From: Deltaproteobacteria bacterium Ga0077550
GTDB taxonomy: Bacteria; Myxococcota_A; Polyangia; Nannocystales; Nannocystaceae
Direction: 5' to 3'
DNA: 46,453 nucleotides
NCBI GenBank assembly: GCA_001464385.1
Contig: LNFB01000168.1
Location: forward strand, 1 to 46,453
Shown here: positions 1 to 7,679 of the stretch, in pieces
Layout: every line of letters begins with the position of its first letter
Numbering within the stretch: position 1 is the stretch's first letter
Position numbers and translations under genes: made by a program
Notes under the pieces: model-generated
Databases searched by the model: none
What the model saw: only the letters and a program-made list of their open reading frames with translations
What the model was told of the DNA's origin: nothing

Positions 1-329
1 GCACCGAGGAGGCGCTCGAGATCGCCGGCGCCGTGCGCCTGCGACCGATCCTGATGACGACCCTCACCACCGTGCTCGGGCTCATCCCCATGGCGCTGGG
101 CCTCGGTGACGGCGCCGAGATCCGCATGCCGATGGCGATCACGGTCATCGCTGGCCTGTCGCTGTCGACCCTGCTCACGCTGGTCGTCATCCCCACGCTG
201 TACGCGGGCGTCGATCGCTTCGCCTCGCGGCTGGGCGGCAAGGCCCCCGCCGATCGCCTGCGCGACGAGCTCACGCAGGTCCAACCCGAGCAGCTCGCCC
301 CCGAGGGCGACGCCGATCTGAGCGACTGA
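1..329 (+). CDS. RND-family efflux transporter subunit, C-terminal end only
   Basis: The window opens inside this gene, in the frame starting at base 3, and the TGA ends at 329. About 109 residues remain. The text TEEALEIAGAVRLRPILMTT, followed by a hydrophobic stretch with GLIPMALG and a second one with LSLSTLLTLVVIPTLYAGVD, is the usual end of an AcrB/MdtB-type pump: the amphipathic turn before transmembrane helix 11, then helices 11 and 12. A charged tail of about 35 residues follows. The next gene is a complete second RND subunit starting 10 bp later, so two inner-membrane RND subunits are made from one transcript, as in MdtBC-like pumps. The substrate cannot be read from this fragment. 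Confidence 0.9.
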   Translation, partial: TEEALEIAGAVRLRPILMTTLTTVLGLIPMALGLGDGAEIRMPMAITVIAGLSLSTLLTLVVIPTLYAGVDRFASRLGGKAPADRLRDELTQVQPEQLAPEGDADLSD

Positions 330-339
330 AGGCGCCGCC

Positions 340-3300
340 ATGATCCCGGGCTTCTCCGACAACGGCTTGGTGCGCATGGCCCTGCGCCGGCCCATCGCGA
401 TGATGATGGCGCTGTTCTCGGCGCTGGTGCTCGGGGCCATCGCCCTGGGCCGCATGCCGCTCGAGCTCATCCCCTCGGGGTTCTCGGCGCCGTTCCTGTC
501 GGTGACGGTGCAGTACGGCGACGCGACCGCGCGCGACATCGAGGAGAAGATCACCCGCCCGCTCGAGACGGCGATCGCCACGACGCCGGGCATCGATCAG
601 ATCGTCAGCACCTCCACCGCCGGGTCGGCGCGGGTGATGATGGTCTTCGAGAGCGACGTCGACATGGACGTCGCCTACCGCCAGGTCCGCGATCGCATCA
701 ACCGCGTGCGGCCCGACCTGCCCAGCGACGTCAAGGACATCAAGATCCGCAAGGAGTCCGGCGAGTCGATCCCGGTCGCGTTCTACGGCGTGCTCTGGGA
801 GGACGACATCGCCGATCCGATGGTGGTCATCGACGACCACCTCGTGCGGCCCATCGAGCGCATCGACGGTGTCGGCCTCGTCAACATGTGGGGCCGGACC
901 GATCCGCAGGTGATGATCGACGTCGATCGGGCGCGGGCCGAGGCCGCGGGCATCAACATGGTGACGCTGGTCGGGTCGCTGGGCCGGGCCAATTTCACGC
1001 TGGCCAGCGGCGCGCTGGAGGACGGCGGCAAGACCCTGCTGCTGCGCTCGGTCGCGGCGTTCCAGACCCCCGAGGAGATCGCGGCGATCATGATCCGCGC
1101 CGACGGCCTGCGCGTCGGCGACATCGCCGACGTCCGCCTCGGGCAGCCCGAGCGCACCCGCTACGACCGGTACAACGGCAAGCCCTCGGCGGTCCTGTTC
1201 GTCGTCAAGGAATCGCAGGCGAACACGGTCGAGATCTCGGAGCGCATCAAGGAGACGGTCGCGCGCGCCCGCGCCCACCCGGATCTGCAGGGCGTCGAGG
1301 TGGTCGAGGTGTTCATCCAGGGCGACATGATCCGCTACAGCCTGGATCAGGTCGTCAGCTCGGGGATCCAGGGCGGCTACCTGGCGCTCATCGTGCTCAT
1401 CTTCTTCCTGCGCCGGGTCCGGCTGACGCTGGTGATCGCCGCGTCGATCCCCCTGTCGCTGTTCCTCGCGCTGCCGGTGATGTACTTCACCGGGCAGAGC
1501 ATCAACCTGGTCTCGCTGGTCGGGCTGATGATCTGCGTCGGCCTCGTGGTCGACAACTCGGTGGTCGTGGCCGAGAACATCGCCCGGTTCCGGCGCCGCG
1601 GCATGGGGCCCTACGCCGCGGCCCTGCAGGGCGCCGGCGAGGTCGCCCTGGCGATGACCCTCGCGACGCTGACGACGGTGATCGTGTTCCTGCCGGCGTC
1701 GCTGCTCTCCGAGGGGCCGACGCAGTTCTTCATGGTCCGCATGGTCACGCCCGTCTGCGTGTCGCTGCTCGCGAGCCTGTTCGTGGCGCTCGTGCTCGTG
1801 CCGTTGGCCTCGGCCACGCTGCTGTCGGACGAGGGCTCCGGCGGCCCGCTGGCGCGCTGGCCGACGCTGATGCGCCTCGACCAGGCGTGGAAGCGGTGGA
1901 TGGGCCGCGTCTACGACGCGACGATGGGCTGGGTGAACGAGGCCTACGGCCGGCTGCTGCGCGTGGTGCTGCGCCGGCGCATGGACGTCATCGTGATGTC
2001 GCTCTTGGCCCTGGCGTCGACGGCGATCCCGTTCGCGAACGTGCGCTGCGCCTCGGGCGAGCAGTTCGGCACGCGCCGCGTCGAGATCAAGTACACGATG
2101 CCGGCGGACACCACGCTCGAGGAGGCCAACACCTTCTTCCTCGAGCTCGAGGGCATCCTCGCCGCCGAGGGGCACCAGTGGCACGTGGCGGGGTACTGGT
2201 CGGGGTTCGACGAGGGCACGGGGACCATGTCGGTGTTCTTCGACAAGCCGAAGCCCGGCGACCCGCCGTTCGAGGAGTTCGCCAAGGAGCTCGCGGCGCG
2301 CCTGCCGACCAAGGCCGGCTGGCGCAAGACCTCGGCGTTCGGCGAGAGCGACGGGGCCCGCGACGACTCGTACCGCGTGTCGATCTACGGCGACGACCAC
2401 GACCAGCTCGCGACCACGCGCGAGCAGATCGAGGACGGGCTGCTGCAGATCGAGGGCGTGATCGGGGTGCGCGGCAACGGTGAGGAGCTGCGCCGACGCG
2501 AAGAGCTCGCGCTCTCGATCGATCGCGCGATGTCCGAGCGCTTCGGCGTCTCGGCCGACGGGCTGGCCAACACGGTCGCGTACGCGATCCGCGGCGCGCC
2601 GCTGCCGAGGTTCCACACGCCGGCCAAGGAGCTCGACGTCCGCATCCGCTACCGCGCCGAGGATCGCAGCGACGTGGACGAGATCCTCGGCTGGACCGTG
2701 CCGACGCGGCAGGGCGGGTCGGTGCCGATCTCGGTGCTCGCGGACAAGACCATCGCGCGGGGCGAGTCCTCGCTGCAGCGGGTCAACAAGCGGGTCGGCA
2801 CCACCATCCGGCTCGAGCTCGCCAACGAGGATCGCACGGCGACCGAGGCCCGCATCGGCGCGTACATCGACGGCTATCGCCTGCCCGAGGGCCTGTCGTT
2901 CGAGGCCGGCGGCGACCAGCAGGCGATCAACGACATGGCCCGCGACCTCATCGGCGCGATGGGCCTGGGCACGATCTTCATCCTGCTGGTGATGGGCTTC
3001 CTGTTCGAGTCGTTCGTCCTGCCGCTCGCGGTGCTTCCGTCGATCCCGCTCTCGTTCGTCGGGGTGTGGTGGTTCATGTACGTGTCGGGGTCGAACATCG
3101 ACCCGCTCGCGGGCATCGGCATCGTGCTGCTGCTCGGCGTGGTCGTGAACAACGCGATCGTGCTCATCGACTTCGTCAACGTCGCCCGACAGCAGGGCCT
3201 GTCGCGCGAGGAGGCGATCGTGCAGGCGGGGCGGCTGCGGTTCCGGCCGATCATGATGACGTCGCTGACGACGATCGGCGGGCTCTTGCCGCTGGCGATG

Positions 3301-3483
3301 ACCGCCCCGACGGGCGAGGGCATCGCGTACCAGGGCTTCGGCCAGGCGCTGCTCGGCGGGATGACCACGGCGACGATCCTGACGCTCGTGGTCGTGCCGG
3401 TGACGTACTGCTATCTGGACGATCTGCGCGAGGCCGCGGGCGTGTGGTGGCGGCGGATCATGCGGCTGGGCCGACGCGGGTAG
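340..3483 (+). CDS. RND-family (AcrB/MdtC-like) inner-membrane efflux transporter
   Basis: 1047 residues, the standard length for a proton-driven tripartite pump subunit. The N-terminus (ALRRPIAMMMALFSALVLG) is helix 1; a long periplasmic porter loop follows, then helices 2-6 from about residue 345, a second porter loop, and helices 8-12 from about residue 870. Helix 4 reads GLVVDNSVVVAENI: one relay aspartate (D405) is kept and the second position is Asn406, as in many HAE1 pumps outside the AcrB clade. Helix 10 has VVVNNAIVLIDFVN. The ATG sits 10 bp after the previous RND stop, so the two are probably co-translated and may form a heteromeric trimer. No membrane-fusion or outer-membrane component follows; they would lie upstream of the window. 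Confidence 0.95.
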   Translation: MIPGFSDNGLVRMALRRPIAMMMALFSALVLGAIALGRMPLELIPSGFSAPFLSVTVQYGDATARDIEEKITRPLETAIATTPGIDQIVSTSTAGSARVMMVFESDVDMDVAYRQVRDRINRVRPDLPSDVKDIKIRKESGESIPVAFYGVLWEDDIADPMVVIDDHLVRPIERIDGVGLVNMWGRTDPQVMIDVDRARAEAAGINMVTLVGSLGRANFTLASGALEDGGKTLLLRSVAAFQTPEEIAAIMIRADGLRVGDIADVRLGQPERTRYDRYNGKPSAVLFVVKESQANTVEISERIKETVARARAHPDLQGVEVVEVFIQGDMIRYSLDQVVSSGIQGGYLALIVLIFFLRRVRLTLVIAASIPLSLFLALPVMYFTGQSINLVSLVGLMICVGLVVDNSVVVAENIARFRRRGMGPYAAALQGAGEVALAMTLATLTTVIVFLPASLLSEGPTQFFMVRMVTPVCVSLLASLFVALVLVPLASATLLSDEGSGGPLARWPTLMRLDQAWKRWMGRVYDATMGWVNEAYGRLLRVVLRRRMDVIVMSLLALASTAIPFANVRCASGEQFGTRRVEIKYTMPADTTLEEANTFFLELEGILAAEGHQWHVAGYWSGFDEGTGTMSVFFDKPKPGDPPFEEFAKELAARLPTKAGWRKTSAFGESDGARDDSYRVSIYGDDHDQLATTREQIEDGLLQIEGVIGVRGNGEELRRREELALSIDRAMSERFGVSADGLANTVAYAIRGAPLPRFHTPAKELDVRIRYRAEDRSDVDEILGWTVPTRQGGSVPISVLADKTIARGESSLQRVNKRVGTTIRLELANEDRTATEARIGAYIDGYRLPEGLSFEAGGDQQAINDMARDLIGAMGLGTIFILLVMGFLFESFVLPLAVLPSIPLSFVGVWWFMYVSGSNIDPLAGIGIVLLLGVVVNNAIVLIDFVNVARQQGLSREEAIVQAGRLRFRPIMMTSLTTIGGLLPLAMTAPTGEGIAYQGFGQALLGGMTTATILTLVVVPVTYCYLDDLREAAGVWWRRIMRLGRRG

Positions 3484-3506
3484 GGGCGGGGCCCCAGCGC
3501 GGCGCC

Positions 3507-3596
3507 CTACGGCGCGACGTCGGCCCAGAGGATCGCGAGATCGAGCTCGATCGCATCGAACGGCTCGGCGCGCACGCGCGCGTCGTCGCGGAACCC
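3507..3596 (-). pseudogene. Relic of an Uma2-family (DUF820) gene, last ~29 codons
   Basis: Reading minus-strand past the TAG of the CheX-type gene in the same frame gives 29 sense codons to a second TAG at 3507-3509. They encode the phrases VRAEPFDAIELDLAILWADV near their end. This resembles the C-terminus of Uma2-family PD-(D/E)XK-like proteins common in myxobacteria (a pattern like 'PFdAieLdla-LW'). There is no start codon and no upstream part of the domain, so it looks like the leftover 3' end of a gene cut by a deletion or insertion. The match is from recall of the family, not a search. It could also be chance readthrough. Confidence 0.4.
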
Positions 3597-4133
3597 CTAC
3601 GCGGCTTCGCTCTTCGGCGGCGCCGAGAACGACTGACCCGAGCCCTTGAGCAGCGAGATCGTCGCGGAGAAGTATCGGTCCGCGAACGCGGTGACCGGCA
3701 TCTCGACGATCTCGAACTCGACGGACGCGGTGAGGATGCCGCGGGCGTACATCACGTCGTAGCGCTGGCCGGCGATCATCGACGGCAGCGAGATGTGATC
3801 GATGCTGTACTCCGAGACGAGGAGCTGCTCCTTGAGGCAGCCGGCGAGCATGTTGCCGAGCTCCATCAGGGCGTCGATGTTCTCCTCGGTGACCTCGGTC
3901 TGTTTCTCGTCGGTCAGCTTCTCGGCGACGAAGAACATCGCCGCCTTCGACAGGTTCAACGTCATGCCGCCGCTGTTGCGCCCGACCAGGCCGACCATCA
4001 CGGAGAGCTCGTGTCGCGCCGTCGAGATCCGGCTGGCGCCGACCGGGACCGGTCGTAGGCCCGTCATCTCGAAGCCGCTCTCGGTCGCCATCACGATGGC
4101 GTTGACCAGTGTTTCTTCGATGTTGAGCTTCAT
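3597..4133 (-). CDS. CheX/CheC-type chemotaxis phosphatase-like protein
   Basis: 178 residues from the ATG at 4133 (MKLNIEETLVNAIVMATE); an upstream in-frame ATG would add 18 residues unlike the family, so the inner start is chosen. The layout fits the CheX fold: an N-terminal helix, a beta region with SVMVGLVGRNSGGMTLNLS, then the helix ENIDALMELGNMLAGCLKEQ. That helix carries the ExxN pair (E91, N94) that CheX/CheC proteins use to strip phosphate from CheY~P. The single ExxN motif suggests CheX rather than the two-motif CheC. No chemotaxis genes are nearby, so it may act on an orphan receiver protein elsewhere. A cytoplasmic location is expected because no signal is visible. Confidence 0.82.
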   Translation of the reverse strand: MKLNIEETLVNAIVMATESGFEMTGLRPVPVGASRISTARHELSVMVGLVGRNSGGMTLNLSKAAMFFVAEKLTDEKQTEVTEENIDALMELGNMLAGCLKEQLLVSEYSIDHISLPSMIAGQRYDVMYARGILTASVEFEIVEMPVTAFADRYFSATISLLKGSGQSFSAPPKSEAA

Positions 4134-4251
4134 CGCCTTGGATCGCTCGTGCGGCCCGTGGGCGACCGGCGCAAGCGATCCGGGCAATTCGGCGCCGGAC
4201 GGGGCGATCCTGGCCCGACCCGGGCCGCACGATCGCCGGTCGCCGCGCGGA

Positions 4252-5565
4252 TCAGCCCGCCGGGCCGCCGGCCTGGCTGAGGGCGAAGCCGGTCATGTCG
4301 CTGTAGGTGTACGGGCCGACGAGCCCGGTGAACGTGTCGATCTGGCCGCTGGCCGGGTTCACGCGGTAGGCGTCGGCGGCGTACGAGACCGCCCAGACGT
4401 TGCCCTCGAAGTCGATGCTGATGCCCTTGGCGTAGTTGGGCAGCGCGATCGTCTGCGAGAGCACGAGGGTCTCGGCGTCGATGCCCACGAGGTTGTAGGC
4501 GAAGTTCGCGTCGTAGCCACCGACCCAGAGGATGCCCGCGGCGTCGACCATGCAGCCGCCGCCCGAGGCGCCCGCGGTGGTGTTCGCGGCCCACGTCTCG
4601 GTGACGGGATCGAAGCGGGCGAGCGCGCTGGAGCAGGTCCATGGCCGTCCCTCGCCGTCGACGGTCATGCCGTAGCCCGACTGGTTCATCGGCCAGACCG
4701 AGACGCTGAGGTCGCTCAGCTTCACGCGGACGAGCGACCCGAGCCCGAGCTGCGAGCCCCAGAAGTTGCCCTCCGAGTCCACTGCGGCGCCGTAGATGCC
4801 GTAGTAGTTGGCCGCGACCCCGGGGATCGGGATCGTCTGCTCGACGACGCCGGTCTCGCCGTCGATGAGCACGACGTCGATGGAGGCGTTGGCGCCCGAG
4901 GTCCACAGCTTGGTGTTCTCGTAGCGGCACGTCGCCTCGTCGAACTCGCCCTGTGTCCACGCGACCGGCCGCTGGGACGCGTAGGCGAACGGGGTGAACC
5001 ACGCGATGCAGCCGTCCTGCCACGGCTTGATGTCCCCGCCGCCGGTGGAGGTGTTCGCGGGATCGGGGCAGTCCTCGGCGCGCGCGTAGATCTTGGTGAC
5101 GCCGCTCGAGCGGTTGGCCACGGCCATGTCGCCGTTGAGGTTGACCGAGGTCCGCGACGGGCTGCCGGTGCTGTCGGAGCGGACGATGTAGCGGCCCTCC
5201 TCGACCAGCGTCTGGGTGTTGATCTTCGATACCGTGCCCTCGGTGCTGTTCGCGACCCAGATGTACGAGAAGTCCGCGGTGCCGCCACCGCCACCGCCCA
5301 CGCCGCCGCACGCGGTCGACACGTCGGGCAACGCGATGTCGAACTTGAGCGGATCGACGCCGGTCTCGTCGGCGGTGGCCGATCCCGCGGGGCCGTTGCC
5401 CTCGGCGCTCGCCGCCGTGCTGCCGTCGCCCGACTCGACGGAGTCGGTGGTGATGCTCAGCACGCCGCCGCTGCCGGATTCGCCGTCGCCGCCGGCTCGA
5501 TCACCGCCGCCGCCACACGCCGCCAACAGGACGCACATTCCGGTGACACTGCGCATCGACGCCAT
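4252..5565 (-). CDS. Beta-propeller (NHL/Vgb-like) lipoprotein, copy 1
   Basis: 437 residues. The start MASMRSVTGMCVLLAACGG gives a short lipoprotein signal with lipobox LAAC (Cys17); an ATG three codons in (5556) is also possible. A Gly/Ser/Asp-rich linker runs to about residue 60. The rest is a chain of beta-strand repeats such as YIWVANSTEGTVSKINTQTL, VDSEGNFWGSQLG, VDAAGILWVGGYD and IDFEGNVWAVSYA, the 'DxxGxxW' rhythm of a six- or seven-bladed propeller of the NHL/streptogramin-lyase type. It is clearly paralogous to the protein encoded at 9954-11315, with identical block order. It is likely exported and anchored to a membrane. The ligand or partner is unknown; catalytic lyase activity cannot be assumed. 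Confidence 0.85.
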   Translation of the reverse strand: MASMRSVTGMCVLLAACGGGGDRAGGDGESGSGGVLSITTDSVESGDGSTAASAEGNGPAGSATADETGVDPLKFDIALPDVSTACGGVGGGGGGTADFSYIWVANSTEGTVSKINTQTLVEEGRYIVRSDSTGSPSRTSVNLNGDMAVANRSSGVTKIYARAEDCPDPANTSTGGGDIKPWQDGCIAWFTPFAYASQRPVAWTQGEFDEATCRYENTKLWTSGANASIDVVLIDGETGVVEQTIPIPGVAANYYGIYGAAVDSEGNFWGSQLGLGSLVRVKLSDLSVSVWPMNQSGYGMTVDGEGRPWTCSSALARFDPVTETWAANTTAGASGGGCMVDAAGILWVGGYDANFAYNLVGIDAETLVLSQTIALPNYAKGISIDFEGNVWAVSYAADAYRVNPASGQIDTFTGLVGPYTYSDMTGFALSQAGGPAG

Positions 5566-5692
5566 GGGATCAGCGTAACGGAGTCCAGGTGGATCACCGC
5601 ACATCGACGGGGGTTGCACGCGAGCGATCGCGCGGGGGCTGGGGACCCGCGGCGAGGGTGCGTGGGGCCCCGTCTCCGCGCGACGGGTTGCG

Positions 5693-6178
5693 TCACTCGG
5701 CCGCGCGCCGCTCGAGCGCCGCGGTGTAGACCCGGGCGCGCCGCTCCGCGAACACATCGAGCACCATCGCCGAGCTCGCCGCGACGAGGAACGCCAGCGC
5801 GACCCCGGTGGCTCCGTCGCGCTTCACGGTCCACAGCACGACCAACGACACGGCGATGAGCACGGACCACGTGCTCTTCAGCCACACCCAGTTCGCGTTG
5901 ACCTTCTGCATCCGCGGCAACTCCTGCGCCAGGAGCTCGGGGGCCGCGAGGGCGAGCAGCGCCTCGAGCTGCGGCCCGGTCTTGATCGCCAGCACGCTGC
6001 CCCCCACGACGGCGCCGAGGCCCAGCAACCCCAGGGGCACGACGAGGCCCCACCCGAAGGCGGTGTGGGTCTGGTGGAGGTAGGCCACCGCGCCGAGGAT
6101 CACGACGCCGTAGATCGCCAGGATCGCCCCGGTGAGGCGCTCGGCGGCGAAGTAGGTCTGCAGGGCCTCGACGTCCAT
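5693..6178 (-). CDS. Small integral membrane protein, unknown function
   Basis: 161 residues from the ATG at 6178 (MDVEALQTYFAAERLTGAIL). Four hydrophobic segments are visible, at roughly residues 14-34, 40-64, 103-122 and 126-146, with a soluble Leu/Glu-rich stretch between the second and third (ALLALAAPELLAQELPRMQKV). The tail DVFAERRARVYTAALERRAAE is charged and probably cytoplasmic. I do not recognise a named family. It lies 127 bp downstream of the start of propeller lipoprotein copy 1 and 32 bp upstream of the next lipoprotein stop, all on the minus strand, so read-through from 6211-7488 into this gene is likely. Confidence 0.75.
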   Translation of the reverse strand: MDVEALQTYFAAERLTGAILAIYGVVILGAVAYLHQTHTAFGWGLVVPLGLLGLGAVVGGSVLAIKTGPQLEALLALAAPELLAQELPRMQKVNANWVWLKSTWSVLIAVSLVVLWTVKRDGATGVALAFLVAASSAMVLDVFAERRARVYTAALERRAAE

Positions 6179-6210
6179 GACGGGCGAGGGTACCACCGCG
6201 GCCTCCCTGC

Positions 6211-7488
6211 TCAGCGCAGTCCGAGCTCGGCGGCGTTCAGCGCACCGGTGGCGTAGAGCTGGCCGCCACGCCCGACGTCGTGGCTCTCGAGCCGGTACTG
6301 GATCTCGCCGTCGAAGCGACCGAGGCGATCCCAGCCGTCGGAGAACCAGCATGCGTCGCTGCCGCTGCCGTCCACGAACTCGGCACACTCGTCCCCGCCC
6401 GCTGGCCAGATGAGCTTCATCGTGCCGACCAGCCGCGTGATGTCGTCGAGCGTCCAGTACGCGCCGTGCTCGTGGGCCTCCACGATGTAGGCGACGACGG
6501 CGTTGCCGTGGCTGACATCCTGTCCCGGCGGCGCCGTGCTCCCCCACCACATGTCGAAGAAGTAGCTGCCCTGCGCGTACTGGTCCTCGATCAGCTGGCC
6601 ACGCAGGCCCGAGTTGTCGGGCACGCCGGGCACGCCGGTGTGGTCGATGTGCTCGACGACCTCCGTGCACCGCTCGACGATCGACCCGTCCTCGCTGAGC
6701 GCCGAGAGATCGAGACAGATCCACGCCCAGTGCGACGCCATGTGCGTGACGATGGCGTAGACGTAGGCCGTGGGGCCGCCGCCACGGCCGTACCACTTGT
6801 CGAAGATGTTGCGCTCGGTGAACACGAGGATGCGTTCGTAGGCGTCTGCGTTCTCGGCGGAGAACTCAGGATCGCCGTCGATGACGCGCAGGAGCTCCGT
6901 CACGTGACGCCACATGTGCGCCTCGTAGAGCTGCTCTTCCTGGCCGGTGCTGCCGTTCTGGAACGAGGTCCAGCCGAGGTACTCGTCGTTGAACGCCTCG
7001 CCCCCGAGCTCGGTCGAAGGTCGCGCGCTGGCGATCATCGCATCGACGCACTCGATCGCCGCGGCGACGTACTCCTGCGTCCCCGTCGCCTCGGCGATCT
7101 GAGCCAGGCCGTCGACGTAGTAGCTCGCGTTGTAGAAGTCCCACGAGTCGGCGCTGTCGCACAGCGCCATGTACTCGGTGCGCTCCGCGTCCCAGGTGTC
7201 CCGGAACATCTGCTCCCACTCGCTGACGGTCCGAGTCGCTGGGCCCGGGTCGGGCCGCGGAACGCCTCCGAGGTCGGCAGCGATGTCGTCGGGGGGCTGC
7301 TCACCGTGGTCGTCGCTCCCGTCGGTGTTCGGGCGCGTGCTGGCGCCGGTGGTGCCGGTGGTGGTGGTGTCGACGCCGCCGCCGGTGCCGTCGTCGCCTC
7401 GACCCTGGTTCGTACGACCGGCGGGGCCGCAGCTCACCGCGAGCGCGGGCAGCAGGGGCGCGGCGAGACGGGTGATCGATCGGTGCAT
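6211..7488 (-). CDS. Lipoprotein with helical-repeat, possibly (alpha/alpha) toroid, domain
   Basis: 425 residues. MHRSITRLAAPLLPALAVSC ends in a lipobox (Cys20), followed by a Gly/Thr-rich linker (GGGVDTTTTGTTGAS) to about residue 60. The body is built of amphipathic helices with many Trp and Tyr, for example TWDAERTEYMALCDSADSWD, NASYYVDGLAQIAEATG and HMASHWAWICLDLSAL. This spacing looks like the (alpha/alpha) barrels of polysaccharide lyases and glycoside hydrolases, but I see no diagnostic catalytic motif, so no enzyme activity is claimed. A perfect 20-bp palindrome lies 51 bp upstream (7540-7559) and may be its operator. It is exported, and its neighbours include another lipoprotein gene and a secreted-style oxidase. 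Confidence 0.75.
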   Translation of the reverse strand: MHRSITRLAAPLLPALAVSCGPAGRTNQGRGDDGTGGGVDTTTTGTTGASTRPNTDGSDDHGEQPPDDIAADLGGVPRPDPGPATRTVSEWEQMFRDTWDAERTEYMALCDSADSWDFYNASYYVDGLAQIAEATGTQEYVAAAIECVDAMIASARPSTELGGEAFNDEYLGWTSFQNGSTGQEEQLYEAHMWRHVTELLRVIDGDPEFSAENADAYERILVFTERNIFDKWYGRGGGPTAYVYAIVTHMASHWAWICLDLSALSEDGSIVERCTEVVEHIDHTGVPGVPDNSGLRGQLIEDQYAQGSYFFDMWWGSTAPPGQDVSHGNAVVAYIVEAHEHGAYWTLDDITRLVGTMKLIWPAGGDECAEFVDGSGSDACWFSDGWDRLGRFDGEIQYRLESHDVGRGGQLYATGALNAAELGLR

Positions 7489-7539
7489 ACCTACCGATCT
7501 TGCCCGATGCGCTCGGCACGACGAGTTCGCCGCGGTTGA

Positions 7540-7559
7540 TCTACGTCGCACGACGTAGA
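7540..7559. promoter_or_regulatory. Perfect 20-bp palindrome, candidate operator
   Basis: The sequence TCTACGTCGCACGACGTAGA has 9-bp arms around a central CA. It sits 51 bp upstream of the lipoprotein start at 7488 and about 120 bp beyond the oxidase stop at 7680, in a non-coding gap. Its size and symmetry fit a dimeric repressor site (TetR or similar). No regulator gene is adjacent, so this is a structural observation with an inferred role. Confidence 0.45.
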
Positions 7560-7679
7560 GGCCGCATCCGAGAGGTCGCGGCGTAGGCTGCGTCACGCGT
7601 CCGAACGTCAGCCGCGAACACCGAATCGGGCCCTAGCGGACCCGAGCACGACGTGGGTTCGGCGGAACGATCACGAGGC

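Noticed and set aside
271..4230. Long open frame on the minus strand across the RND genes
   Set aside because: It is antisense to two clear RND genes and its protein is Arg/Asp-rich without any domain. High GC content keeps such frames open. Similar antisense frames over 8061-11759, 25947-28874 and 28636-31845 were dropped for the same reason.
6211..7488. Assigned polysaccharide lyase or glycosidase
   Set aside because: The helical layout suggests a toroid fold, but no catalytic motif could be identified.
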